Below are positions 1-7,533 of a stretch of 43,743 nucleotides of DNA, piece after piece; the stretch's first letter is position 1, and the number at the start of each line of letters is the position of its first letter. The stretch lies in assembly GCF_009707865.1 (NCBI RefSeq), contig NZ_WMBA01000067.1:1-43743 (forward strand), written 5' to 3'. The position numbers and the translations under genes were made by a program. The notes below the pieces were generated by a model that did not search any database, was not told the DNA's origin, and worked only from the letters and a program-made list of their open reading frames with translations. This DNA comes from Amycolatopsis pithecellobii (lineage in GTDB: Bacteria; Actinomycetota; Actinomycetes; Mycobacteriales; Pseudonocardiaceae).

Positions 1-16
1 TGCACACTGATCAATT

Positions 17-73
17 GAGACCCTTGGTGTGATCGTCTTCCCTAAGCAAGAAGCATGATCAACCAAGGGCCTC
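17..73. repeat. Imperfect inverted repeat at window edge
   Basis: GAGACCCTTGGTGTGATC (17-34) is mirrored by GATCAACCAAGGGCCTC (57-73), nearly perfect arms around a 22-nt loop. It lies downstream of the minus-strand gene that stops at 125. It could be a terminator for that gene or a remnant of a mobile element end left of the window. No transposase reading frame is visible, and nothing else is recognised in 1-124. Confidence 0.4.
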
Positions 74-124
74 ATCCATGATCATCCGGGTGCCCCGTCA
101 TGGCCCCGAACGTTAAAACTCAAG

Positions 125-1183
125 CTAGGAAACAACCTGGCGGCACACCAGCCGCAGCACCTCAGTATCCACAGTGGACGGTTGCGCCGCTAGCCAGCCG
201 CCGATCTCCTCGACGAACTGCTCGGGGGTCATCGGCGGCGCCGGCAGGTCGAAATCCTCCTCGGTCGTCACCTCGCCGGCACGGCTCGGATACACAATCA
301 ACGCACCCCGGATCTCGACCCCAGGTAACAGCTCCCGGTAGGCCTCGATGGCCTCCGGGAGCCGGGTCGCACCACCCCGGAAGCGCCGGTCGTCGCGCCA
401 CAAGGTGCCGTCCTCGTCCGCGCCGTAGGTGCCGGGCAGCCACGTCTTCGACTCGATCAGAACGAGCCGGCGCCCGGCCAGCACGGCGTGGTCGATATCG
501 GCGAACACCGAGCCCGGCCACGCCAGACCGTGGAAGATCCGCGCGCTGGGCAGCCGGGTGAGGTACCGGTCCAGCAGCTCCGCGGTCAACCGCTCGCCCC
601 ACTGGTCGGCATCGGAGCCGGGGCGGCCGAACACCACCGTGCCACCGAACTCCGCCGCGAACCGTTGGCGCGCCTGGATCACCAGCAAATGCCGCCGCAC
701 GAGCCAGATCGCGACGGCCATCGCCAGCAGCAGCCAGACGGTCAGCAGCAACCATCCGGCCATCAACGGCAAGACCACGAGCAGCAACCAGCCGAGCAGT
801 ATCGCGGCAGGTGCGTGACCCGGCCGTTGCGGTGTCTCCGGGCGGGCGGCTTCGACGCCGCGATGCCACCACGGCAGGGTTTCCGGATCGAGCCGCGGCA
901 TACTCGCGACGAACGAAGGATCTTCGCCGAAACCACGTGGCCGCTGCCGGACCCGCACGGGCACCGGTGACAGTCCACGGTCGTAGTCAGCCCGCCGGTG
1001 CGGATCGCTCAGCGTTTCGTAGGCTTGCCGCAACACATGGAACTCGGCGGGCGAACCGCCCGCGTCAGGGTGACTCGCCCGTGCCTTCAACCGGTATGCC
1101 GACTTGATCTCGGCTTCGGAGGCGGACCTGTCCACCCCGAGCAGCTCGTAGTAGCCGGGCTCGTGCACGCGGTCACAATACAA
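125..1183 (-). CDS. J-domain / NERD-domain membrane protein
   Basis: A 352-residue protein with an unusual domain order. Residues about 10-70 form a DnaJ-type J domain with the HPD tripeptide at 38-40 (motif SHPDAGG), the site that stimulates Hsp70 ATPase in this family. A hydrophobic stretch at about 125-165 predicts two membrane helices. Residues about 185-300 resemble a NERD (nuclease-related) domain: GERLTAELL, DIDHAVL, then LVLIESKTW with the conserved D...E-x-K core. NERD domains are restriction-endonuclease-like, but function is mostly unproven. The gene is divergent from the membrane protein at 1259, and an 11-bp inverted repeat lies between them. Inference: a membrane-anchored nuclease-like protein that recruits DnaK. 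No substrate can be named. Confidence 0.85.
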   Translation of the reverse strand: MYCDRVHEPGYYELLGVDRSASEAEIKSAYRLKARASHPDAGGSPAEFHVLRQAYETLSDPHRRADYDRGLSPVPVRVRQRPRGFGEDPSFVASMPRLDPETLPWWHRGVEAARPETPQRPGHAPAAILLGWLLLVVLPLMAGWLLLTVWLLLAMAVAIWLVRRHLLVIQARQRFAAEFGGTVVFGRPGSDADQWGERLTAELLDRYLTRLPSARIFHGLAWPGSVFADIDHAVLAGRRLVLIESKTWLPGTYGADEDGTLWRDDRRFRGGATRLPEAIEAYRELLPGVEIRGALIVYPSRAGEVTTEEDFDLPAPPMTPEQFVEEIGGWLAAQPSTVDTEVLRLVCRQVVS

Positions 1184-1204
1184 GGGCCGTTTCCCCGGCT
1201 AGAC

Positions 1205-1240
1205 TTGCCGAGCCGACCGAAAAGCAGGCCGGCTCGGCAA
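1205..1240. promoter_or_regulatory. Inverted repeat between divergent genes
   Basis: TTGCCGAGCCG (1205-1215) and CGGCTCGGCAA (1230-1240) are perfect 11-bp arms with a 14-nt spacer, between the divergent starts at 1183 and 1259. It could be an operator for one or both genes or a 5' UTR hairpin of the rightward gene. No adjacent regulator gene explains it. Confidence 0.5.
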
Positions 1241-1258
1241 CGATGGGCACAGCACGCG

Positions 1259-1861
1259 ATGGCAGGTTCGCCGGCCGGTGATCTGGCCCGAAAACTCGGA
1301 ATCCGCACCGGCCGCGTGGTCGCGCCGGCCGGACTCGGGGCCATCGTCGTTGCCGCTCTGCTGTTCGTCCTTCCCCCGCACAGCACCATTGTCGCGCTGG
1401 TCATGGGAATCGCCGGGGTCGCCGCGTTCGGGCTCGGCATGGTCCGGTACGCGGGTGGGCCATGGTGGGCGCTGATCGTCGCGGTCGTGTCGAGCGGGTT
1501 GTTGTTCGCCGCGGTGACCGTCGGCGGACGGGGGCTCGCGCTGCACACGTTCGGGCTGACCGAGTCCTGCCAAGTGGTCCACCGCGAAGAGGTCGACACG
1601 CGATCTCGGTACCACCACTACGGATTCGTGCACACCATGGCATGCCCACGGGCCGGCACGTTCACGATCCGCACCGATTCGACCGACCGGCAACGCGAGG
1701 GAGCACCGGCCGCGGTGCTGGACGACCCCGGCGGCGTGCTTCAACCCGATTTCGCGGAACGGCACAACCTCGCCGTGGAGATCACCGCGATCGTCGGGGC
1801 GGTGGCACTCCTCGTGCTGACGGTCTGGACCACCCGGCGCAGGGTCAGAGCAACGAGCTAG
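1259..1861 (+). CDS. Hypothetical four-helix membrane protein
   Basis: A 200-residue protein I do not assign to a family. Three closely spaced hydrophobic segments (about residues 22-38, 43-62 and 69-88) are followed by a roughly 75-residue polar region with two cysteines (TESCQVV and MACPRAG) and a final hydrophobic segment (about 170-190). The topology suggests an extracytoplasmic loop in which the cysteines could form a disulfide. ATG 1259 is chosen because longer in-frame starts run into the divergent gene that begins at 1183. No strong ribosome binding site is visible. The 3' end overlaps the convergent gene that stops at 1845 by 17 bases. Confidence 0.7.
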   Translation: MAGSPAGDLARKLGIRTGRVVAPAGLGAIVVAALLFVLPPHSTIVALVMGIAGVAAFGLGMVRYAGGPWWALIVAVVSSGLLFAAVTVGGRGLALHTFGLTESCQVVHREEVDTRSRYHHYGFVHTMACPRAGTFTIRTDSTDRQREGAPAAVLDDPGGVLQPDFAERHNLAVEITAIVGAVALLVLTVWTTRRRVRATS

Positions 1862-2237
1862 GGTCCGCCGGCACATCGGCCGCGTGCTGGCGCAACGCGT
1901 CCAGCTCCAGGACTTCGAGGCTGCGGGCGTGCGTCGCGGCCAGCACGACGGGTGGCGCGACCCCCGCTTCGTATGCCTCCTGCCAGCGCGCGGCGACGAT
2001 GCACCAGCGGTCACCGGCGTGCAGGCCGGGGAAGTCGTACTCCGGGCGTGGGGTGACCAGGTCGTTGCCGACCGCGAGCTGGTGCTCGAGGAACTCCTTC
2101 GTGACGACGGCGCAGACGGTGTGGCTGCCGAGGTCTTCCGGGCCGGTGGTACAGCTGCCGTCACGGTAGAAGCCGGTGATCGGATCACTGCCACACGGTT
2201 CGAGGTCCCCGCCCAGCACATTGCGGTCGTTCGACAT
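1845..2237 (-). CDS. DUF2237 family protein
   Basis: A 130-residue protein with the signature of the DUF2237 family: NVLGGDLEPC near the N terminus, TGFYRDGSC, GPEDLGSHTVCAVVT, a PEYDFPGLHAGDRWC stretch, and APPVVLAATHARSLE near the C terminus. Conserved Cys, Asp and His residues are present, and the length matches the family. The biochemical role is unknown. It is convergent with the membrane protein ending at 1861 and divergent from the ECF sigma gene that starts near 2359. Confidence 0.85.
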   Translation of the reverse strand: MSNDRNVLGGDLEPCGSDPITGFYRDGSCTTGPEDLGSHTVCAVVTKEFLEHQLAVGNDLVTPRPEYDFPGLHAGDRWCIVAARWQEAYEAGVAPPVVLAATHARSLEVLELDALRQHAADVPADPSSLL

Positions 2238-2358
2238 GGATCCAGCTTGGCATCATCCCACCGCTTGCGCCGCCGATCGTGGCAACAATTGTCCGCCACA
2301 CCGATGAGTTCTCCCGCCTCGTCCGGTCTGTACAGGTATCCGAGCGGAGGCGATGCTG

Positions 2359-3348
2359 GTGACCATGACGATGACCGAAAGACCGGCCGGGGAGGACTTT
2401 CTCCGTCAGGCCGATCCGTTCAGACGTGAATTGCTCGCGCACTGTTATCGCATGCTGGGTTCGGTTCACGACGCCGAAGACCTGGTGCAGGAGACCTACC
2501 TGCGTGCGTGGAAATCGTACGAGAAGTTCGAAGGGCGTTCGTCGCTGCGCACCTGGCTGTACCGCATCGCGACCCGCGTGTGCCTGACCGCGCTGGAGAA
2601 CCGCGGCAAACGCCCGCTGCCGACCGGGCTGGGCGGGCCGGGCTCGGAGGCCGGGGACGAGCTGGTCGAGCAGGCCGAGGTGCCGTGGCTCGAGCCCGTT
2701 CCGGACGCGATGGTCGGCGCCGAGCAGGCCGATCCGGCCGCGATCGTGACTTCCCGCGAGAGCATCCGGCTGGCATTGATCGCCGCGCTGCAACATTTGC
2801 CGCCGCGCCAGCGGGCGGTGCTGATCCTGCGCGATGTGCTGCAGTGGCGCGCCGCCGAAGTCGCGAAGGTGCTCAACACGACGACGACCGCGGTCAACAG
2901 CATCCTGCAGCGCGCCCGTGCGCAGCTGGCCGAGGCCACCCCGCACGAGGAGGAGATCGTCGAGCCGAGCGTCGCCGGCCAGCGTGAACTGCTCGACCGG
3001 TTCGTCGACGCCTTCGAGCGCAAGGACATCCCGGCGATCGTCGAGTTGTTCACCAAGGACGCCGTCTGGGAGATGCCCCCTTTCATCGGTTGGTACCAGG
3101 GCGCGGAGAACATCGCGCGGCTCATCGACACGCAGTGCCCCGCCGAAGGCCCCGGCGATATGCGGCTCGTCCCGACCTCGGCCAACGGCCAGCCCGCGTT
3201 CGGCCTGTACATGCGTGACGGTGACGTCTACCGGCCGTTCAACCTGCCGGTGCTCACGCTTTCCGAATCCGGCGTCGAACATGTCGCGTGCTTCTTCGAC
3301 CTCACGCTGTTCCCCAAGTTCGGCCTGCCGGAGGTCCTCGTTCGATGA
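2359..3348 (+). CDS. ECF sigma factor with C-terminal SnoaL-like domain
   Basis: An extracytoplasmic-function RNA polymerase sigma subunit of about 329 residues. Sigma region 2 shows the DAEDLVQETYLRAW motif; sigma region 4 has LPPRQRAVLILRDVLQW and a helix-turn-helix with TTTTAVNSILQRARAQL. The C-terminal third (from about ELLDRFVDAFERKD) is a SnoaL/NTF2-like domain, as in the SigG/SigJ-type ECF groups, where the tail is thought to replace a classical anti-sigma factor. GTG 2359 is preferred because GGAGG at 2346-2350 lies 8 nt upstream; ATG 2353 is only 2 nt from it. The stop overlaps the next start (ATGA at 3345-3348), indicating translational coupling. Confidence 0.9.
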   Translation: MTMTMTERPAGEDFLRQADPFRRELLAHCYRMLGSVHDAEDLVQETYLRAWKSYEKFEGRSSLRTWLYRIATRVCLTALENRGKRPLPTGLGGPGSEAGDELVEQAEVPWLEPVPDAMVGAEQADPAAIVTSRESIRLALIAALQHLPPRQRAVLILRDVLQWRAAEVAKVLNTTTTAVNSILQRARAQLAEATPHEEEIVEPSVAGQRELLDRFVDAFERKDIPAIVELFTKDAVWEMPPFIGWYQGAENIARLIDTQCPAEGPGDMRLVPTSANGQPAFGLYMRDGDVYRPFNLPVLTLSESGVEHVACFFDLTLFPKFGLPEVLVR

Positions 3349-3920
3349 TCGACGAGGGCGCGGCGGCGCTGGTCAGTGGAATCGGACTGCTCGAACGCGC
3401 GATCAACTACATGCTCGGCAGTCTGCACCTGGTCACCCCCGCATTGCTGTCGCGCCCGACGCCGTGCCGCGACTGGGACCTGCGCGAACTACTCGCGCAT
3501 CTGGACGATTCGTTGCTGGCGCTGCACGAGGCGGCCGACCTGGGGCAGGTCACGCTCGACGCCGCTGAATTCGCCCGGGCGGACCCGGTGGCAGCGGTGA
3601 AAAACCGTGCCGGTCACCTGCTCGCCGCGTGGAGTGCCGCTTCGGTGCCGGGCACGGTGGCGGTCAGCGGAAGCCCGTTGACCGCGGGCATCCTCACCAG
3701 CGCGGGTGCGGTCGAAGTCGCGGTGCACGGCTGGGATGTCGCACAGGCCTGCGGTCACCATCGTCCTCTGCCGGAAGCGCTCGCGGAGGAGCTGCTGGAC
3801 CTGGCTCCGTTCTTCATCGCCGACCACGACCGGCCCGGCCGGTTCGAGCCGCCGTTGCTGGTCTCGCCGCTGGCGAGCGCGAACGACCGGTTGCTCGCCT
3901 TCACCGGACGAAATGCCTGA
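3345..3920 (+). CDS. TIGR03086-type DinB-like protein
   Basis: A 191-residue protein resembling the actinobacterial TIGR03086 family, related to mycothiol-dependent maleylpyruvate isomerase N-terminal and DinB-like folds. Typical features are TPCRDWDLRELLAHLDDSL near residues 35-53 and VEVAVHGWDVAQACG in the second half, with His residues placed as in the metal-binding sites of the fold. It starts in an ATGA overlap with the sigma gene. Inference: co-expressed and possibly functionally linked to the sigma factor. The substrate is unknown, and thiol-dependent chemistry is only family-level analogy. Confidence 0.85.
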   Translation: MIDEGAAALVSGIGLLERAINYMLGSLHLVTPALLSRPTPCRDWDLRELLAHLDDSLLALHEAADLGQVTLDAAEFARADPVAAVKNRAGHLLAAWSAASVPGTVAVSGSPLTAGILTSAGAVEVAVHGWDVAQACGHHRPLPEALAEELLDLAPFFIADHDRPGRFEPPLLVSPLASANDRLLAFTGRNA

Positions 3921-4398
3921 CTGGATCGTCTACCAAATTGTTGGCAATATTGTGGACACGCTTCTCGGGTCGGTGGAGAGCCGAGTCCGAGGAGTTGCCA
4001 CGGGTTCGTTGTTGGTCGTCAGCGCGCATGCGGGCGATTTCGTGTGGCGAGGCGCAGGGGTCATCGCCCTGGCGACCGCCCGCGGGGGCCGGGCCACCGT
4101 GCTGTGCCTGACCTTCGGCGAGCGTGGCGAGTCCGCCAAGGCCTGGCGCGCCGGCAACAGCCCGGCGGAAATCAAGCAGCTCCGTCGCAAGACCCTGGGA
4201 GCGGACATCCGGTTCCTCGACGCCGGCGACTACCCCCTCGTCGAGTCGCCCGAGCTGGTGGACCGGATTGTGCACGTCTACCGCGAGGTCGTGCCCACCA
4301 GCGTGTTCGACACCAAGCGCAAGGCCATGGAATGCCTTCCCGTGCAGCAGCACATGTGGGACTACTACACGGATCTCGCGAAACGACGGGGCGTGCAA
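3913..4398 (+). pseudogene. galB-like PIG-L/LmbE hydratase, 3'-truncated
   Basis: The frame from ATG 3913 encodes a PIG-L/LmbE-fold protein with SLLVVSAHAGDFVWRGAG, GRATVLCLTFGERGESAKAW, and SVFDTKRKAMECLPVQQH, closely resembling GalB-type 4-oxalomesaconate hydratases of gallate and protocatechuate 4,5-cleavage pathways. The metal site carries AHAGD where AHAAD or AHPDD is usual. Homology stops abruptly after KRRGVQ at about 4398, where the expected C-terminal third is absent and sequence continues as the ligK-like remnant in another frame. A GTG at 3973 is an alternative start. The ATG overlaps the previous gene by 8 bases. Almost certainly non-functional as it stands. Confidence 0.75.
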
Positions 4399-4400
4399 AT

Positions 4401-4747
4401 ACCGACGGCCTGTTCGGGGAACTGTTCGCCACCGCGTTGCGACATCGTGGGGTGCGCGGCCTGGTCACCACGACCGGGGTGCGTGATGTCGCCGAACTGC
4501 ACGCGATGAACTTCCCCGTGTGGTCCGCCGCCGTTTCCGCGCGATATTGGCCGACGACGGCGTCGTCGTGGTGCCCCGCGCCGACGTCGACCGCGCCCTG
4601 GACGCCGCGCAAGCCCGTGCGGCGAAAGAAGAAGCGACCAGAGAAGCCTTCCGCGGCGGCGAACTCGGCCTCGACCGCTACGGCCTACGCGACAAACTGT
4701 CCGAACTCGGCGTCATCTACGTGACAGCCGAGGAGTACGGGTTGTGA
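4401..4747 (+). pseudogene. ligK/galC-like aldolase remnant
   Basis: Two collinear pieces of an RraA-fold 4-carboxy-4-hydroxy-2-oxoadipate aldolase/oxaloacetate decarboxylase. Piece one (from 4401) reads TDGLFGELFATALRHRG then GVRDVAELHAMNFPVW. Piece two, in a different frame, reads ILADDGVVVVPRADVDRAL and ends GLDRYGLRDKLSELGVIYV before the TGA at 4745-4747. The N-terminal half of the enzyme is missing, and about 30 residues between the pieces (junction near 4541-4550) are also missing, with a frame change. In the pathway this aldolase follows GalB, so the two remnants were probably neighbouring operon genes fused by a deletion. Confidence 0.75.
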
Positions 4748-4877
4748 GGGATTTCGGGCAACATCGGTTGGCCAAATCAGCGCCAGGGAACCCGTTCCGG
4801 TTTTCTTCGCGTCTATGCGGACGTCAGCGATTACGTTGACCCGCATCTCCTCAGACCCCGTGGAAGGACCCGGACCG

Positions 4878-5399
4878 GTGCTTATCACAGCGCAGTACAC
4901 GAACACCCAGGCGAGTGCGTCGATCAGTCCAGGGGTCGTGACCACGATAATCGTTGTCGCCGCGGCATTCGGCCTGTTCATGATCGCCGCGATGTGGCGG
5001 GTGTTCAGCAAGGCGGGCAAGCCCGGCTGGGCGGCGATCGTGCCGATCTACAACACCGTCGTGCTGCTGCGTGTCGCGGGCAAGCCCGGCTGGTGGTTCC
5101 TGCTGATGTTCATTCCGGTGGTCAACATCTTCGTGGTGTTCTCCACCTACGTCGGGCTGGCGAAGTCGTTCGGCAAGGGCGCCGGTTTCGGTGTGGCGTC
5201 GGTGTTCTTCCCGTTCATCTGCATCCCGATCCTCGGCTTCGGCAGTGCCCGCTACCTCGGCGGCCACAACGGTGGCCAGCCGCCCTACCCGCCGCAGGGC
5301 TCGTACCCCCCGCCGTACCCGCCGCAGGGTCAGCAGTACCCGCAGCAGTACGGCAACCCCTACGGGCAGCAGCCTTATCAGGGCCAGCCGCGTCGCTAG
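4878..5399 (+). CDS. DUF5684-like membrane protein with Pro/Gln-rich tail
   Basis: About 173 residues. After a short N terminus come a hydrophobic helix (VVTTIIVVAAAFGLFMIAAM), the signature SKAGKPGWAAIVPIYN, and two more hydrophobic segments around WWFLLMFIPVVNIFVV and FGVASVFFPFICIPIL. This pattern is typical of DUF5684-type signal-peptidase-like small membrane proteins. The C terminus is a low-complexity repeat rich in Pro, Tyr, Gln and Gly (PPYPPQGS, PPPYPPQGQ). GTG 4878 is chosen because GGAAGGA at 4862-4868 lies 9 nt upstream; an ATG at 4815 is possible. A strong terminator follows. Function unknown. Confidence 0.8.
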   Translation: MLITAQYTNTQASASISPGVVTTIIVVAAAFGLFMIAAMWRVFSKAGKPGWAAIVPIYNTVVLLRVAGKPGWWFLLMFIPVVNIFVVFSTYVGLAKSFGKGAGFGVASVFFPFICIPILGFGSARYLGGHNGGQPPYPPQGSYPPPYPPQGQQYPQQYGNPYGQQPYQGQPRR

Positions 5400-5415
5400 T
5401 CAGTCCACAGTAGAC

Positions 5416-5456
5416 AATCCCGGGTCCGGCGCTGTGCCGGCCCGGGATTTCGCTTT
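5416..5456 (+). terminator. Rho-independent terminator
   Basis: AATCCCGGGTCCGGC (5416-5430) pairs with GCCGGCCCGGGATTT (5436-5450), with a one-base bulge and a 5-nt loop, followed by TTTCGCTTTT. It sits 17 nt after the stop of the DUF5684-like gene and probably ends its transcript. Confidence 0.85.
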
Positions 5457-5505
5457 TCCCGCACCGGGAACGGGCCCTGTTGAGCAAGCGCCGCGCGATG
5501 ATGGT

Positions 5506-5994
5506 GTGATCGGCGGTATGCGGGACACGGTGCTGCCAACCTTGAGCAGGTGGGCGAACTACAGCCGGTTGTGGCTGGCGGTCAGTGGCGTCCTGGCCCT
5601 GAGCGGCAACAGCGGCGCCCGGCGTGGCGCGCTGCGCGGGCTGATGGCGCTGAGCGTCGCGAGTTTCAGCACGAACGTCGTGCTCAAGAGCCTGGTGCGC
5701 CGGCCGCGGCCCGCCGTGGACGCGATTCCGGCCGTGCGGCGGTTACGCCGTCCGCCGATCACGACGTCGTTCCCGTCCGGCCATTCCGCCTCGGCCGCCG
5801 CGTTCACCACCGGCGTCGCCATCGAGCAGCCGCTGCTCGCGGTGCCTGTCGCGGTCCTGGCGTCCGGGGTGGCGACGTCCCGGGTGGTGACCGGGGCCCA
5901 CTATCGCAGTGACGTCTTCGCCGGGGTCACGATCGGGATCGCCGCCGGAGTACTGACGTTGCGCTGGTGGCCACGGACTTCGCCCAGTTCCTGA
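5506..5994 (+). CDS. PAP2-family membrane phosphatase
   Basis: About 162 residues with all three motifs of the PAP2/acid-phosphatase superfamily: KSLVRRPRP, then PSGHS, then SRVVTGAHYRSD, supplying the catalytic and phosphohistidine-forming His residues. Hydrophobic segments flank the motifs, as in lipid phosphatases that dephosphorylate phosphatidic acid or prenyl pyrophosphates. The start is uncertain: GTG 5506 and ATG 5518 are in frame and neither has a strong ribosome binding site. Its 3' end overlaps the convergent lipid kinase gene by 68 bases. The kinase and phosphatase could act on the same lipid pool, but this is inference. Confidence 0.85.
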   Translation: MIGGMRDTVLPTLSRWANYSRLWLAVSGVLALSGNSGARRGALRGLMALSVASFSTNVVLKSLVRRPRPAVDAIPAVRRLRRPPITTSFPSGHSASAAAFTTGVAIEQPLLAVPVAVLASGVATSRVVTGAHYRSDVFAGVTIGIAAGVLTLRWWPRTSPSS

Positions 5995-6949
5995 TCTTCC
6001 GCCAGAAACCGGCCGGTTCTTCTCGCCGGGGTACGCGAACTCGCAATGCCCCCGGCAGGGACCTGAACCGCAGCGGTGGCGCCAGTTTCCGTGCCTCGCC
6101 GTCGATCCCGACGTCGAGCAGTTCGTCCCCGGAACCGACTTCGAACTCCCGCACCGTCCATTCCCGGTAGCCGGGAAAGTGGTCGACACGCTCCTCGGAC
6201 TCCGCGGACAGCAATGCCCGCAGCCCGCCGTTGCGGTTCGCGGTGACCGTGACGATCCCCAGCATGCCGGCGTCGAGCCTGGCCCTGGTGCCGAACTGGC
6301 TGAGGCTGGTGAGGTGATAGGCGTTGTTGGACACCAGCAGTACGTCCGCGGTTTTCGCGGTCGTGCCCTCGGGCCCGGTGAATCGCAGGTCGAACGGTTC
6401 GGTGTCCGGGCTGAGCAGCTCGGGAAGGATCTGCGCGGCGGTGGCGATCTTGGCGTCGCGGTAGTTGCCGGACTGCACGACCTTGCCGTAGACGCCGAGC
6501 GAGACGTTGTTGACGAACACCTCGTCACCGACCAGCGCGAGGTCGATCCGCTGCTCGATGGCTTCGCCGAAGGCATCGAGGGCGGCGGCCACGTCGTCGC
6601 GGTCGAGGCCGAGGTCGAGCGCGAAATGGTTGCGGGTGCCGGCCGGTACACAGACGAACGCGAGCCCGTGCCGCCGCGCGACGTCGGCGACCAGCGCCTG
6701 TGAGCCGTCGCCACCGGCCATGCCGAGCACATCGGCGCCGTCGGCCGCCGCCTGCTCGGCCAGTGCGCGCAGATCATCGTCGGGGCTGAGCACGATCGTG
6801 CGGACCCCGAGTGCCTCCGCCTTCGCCACCAGGTCGGCACGTTCCGCTTTGCCGTCCCCGGAGCGCGGGTTGACGATCAGCACACCACGGCGGGCCGGGC
6901 GCACGCGTTTTCTGGCGTGGCGACGTTGCCGTCCGCCTGGAGAGTCCAT
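5927..6949 (-). CDS. Diacylglycerol kinase-like lipid kinase
   Basis: A 340-residue protein with the DAGK catalytic domain: NPRSGDGK at residues 27-34 (nucleotide binding), GGDGS at 79-83 (the usual GGDGT with Thr to Ser), and PAGTRNHFA at 102-110. The C-terminal half carries the beta-sandwich features NNVSLGVYG and LLVSNNAYH. Family members phosphorylate diacylglycerol or related lipids using ATP. A basic N terminus and a basic C terminus (VLRRRSRS) suggest membrane association. The start has only a weak AAGG upstream. The 3' end overlaps the convergent PAP2 gene by 68 bases. Confidence 0.9.
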   Translation of the reverse strand: MDSPGGRQRRHARKRVRPARRGVLIVNPRSGDGKAERADLVAKAEALGVRTIVLSPDDDLRALAEQAAADGADVLGMAGGDGSQALVADVARRHGLAFVCVPAGTRNHFALDLGLDRDDVAAALDAFGEAIEQRIDLALVGDEVFVNNVSLGVYGKVVQSGNYRDAKIATAAQILPELLSPDTEPFDLRFTGPEGTTAKTADVLLVSNNAYHLTSLSQFGTRARLDAGMLGIVTVTANRNGGLRALLSAESEERVDHFPGYREWTVREFEVGSGDELLDVGIDGEARKLAPPLRFRSLPGALRVRVPRREEPAGFWRKIRNWAKSVATSATSVLRRRSRS

Positions 6950-6992
6950 GTTTCGCGTGCCTTCGCCGGATACGCTGCCGAGGGTGAAACTG

Positions 6993-7066
6993 TGCGCCCG
7001 GAGAGACTCGAACTCTCACTGGCACGGACCTAAACCGTGTGCCTCTGCCAATTGGGCTACGGGCGC
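6993..7066 (-). tRNA. tRNA-Leu (anticodon UAG)
   Basis: A 74-nt cloverleaf on the minus strand. The acceptor stem GCGCCCG/CGGGCGC is perfect, with discriminator A at 6993. The anticodon stem CACGG/CCGTG encloses loop TTTAGGT, giving anticodon TAG (Leu CUA). The T stem GAGAG/CTCTC encloses TTCGAGT. CCA is not encoded. The variable arm is only about 5 nt (CCAGT), shorter than expected for a class II leucine tRNA. It lies just upstream of the lipid kinase gene on the same strand. Confidence 0.93.
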
Positions 7067-7172
7067 GACTTGCTCAGCCTAGCCGCCTCGTGGCGGCTGT
7101 TCCGGCGTGGCCGGTACGAGCCGCACGATGCCGTGAACTACGGTAAGGCCCTGCCGAAATCGAGGAGGACTG

Positions 7173-7394
7173 GTGGCCCGCGATCCCGACACCATCGAGC
7201 GCGAGATCGAGCAGGCCCGCGAGGCGCTGGCGTCGACGCTGGATCAGCTCGGTGAGAAGGCCGACCCGAAGAAACTGGCCGACTCGGCGAAGACGAACGT
7301 GCGCGCGAAGCTCGACGACCCGAAGGTGAAGTTCCCGCTCATCGGGGTGGGCGTGCTCATCGTCGGATTGCTGCTGCGCAAGCTCTTCCGCTGA
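7173..7394 (+). CDS. DUF3618 family small membrane protein
   Basis: A 73-residue protein of the actinobacterial DUF3618 type. The N terminus carries the signature RDPDTIEREIEQAREALAST, a predicted amphipathic helix, followed by LDQLGEKADPKK and a C-terminal hydrophobic segment (FPLIGVGVLIVGLLLRKLF). Relatives often sit beside phage-holin-like and DUF-type membrane proteins in actinobacteria; their role is unknown. GTG 7173 is supported by GAGGAGG at 7162-7168. It stands alone between the tRNA gene and a convergent hypothetical gene. Confidence 0.88.
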   Translation: MARDPDTIEREIEQAREALASTLDQLGEKADPKKLADSAKTNVRAKLDDPKVKFPLIGVGVLIVGLLLRKLFR

Positions 7395-7533
7395 CCCGCG
7401 CGCCGGCCGGCCACGGGGGCGCCGGTGCGCAGAACCTCGCGCATCGGCGGCGCCCCACGGTGTTGTGGTACGGATGCCCAGCGGCTTCGCGCTGTCGGCC
7501 CCGTACCCGCTCGCTGCGTATCGCGCAGCACCC

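Noticed and set aside
1..124. Insertion sequence end at the left edge
   Set aside because: The inverted repeat could be a terminator, and no transposase or target duplication is visible.
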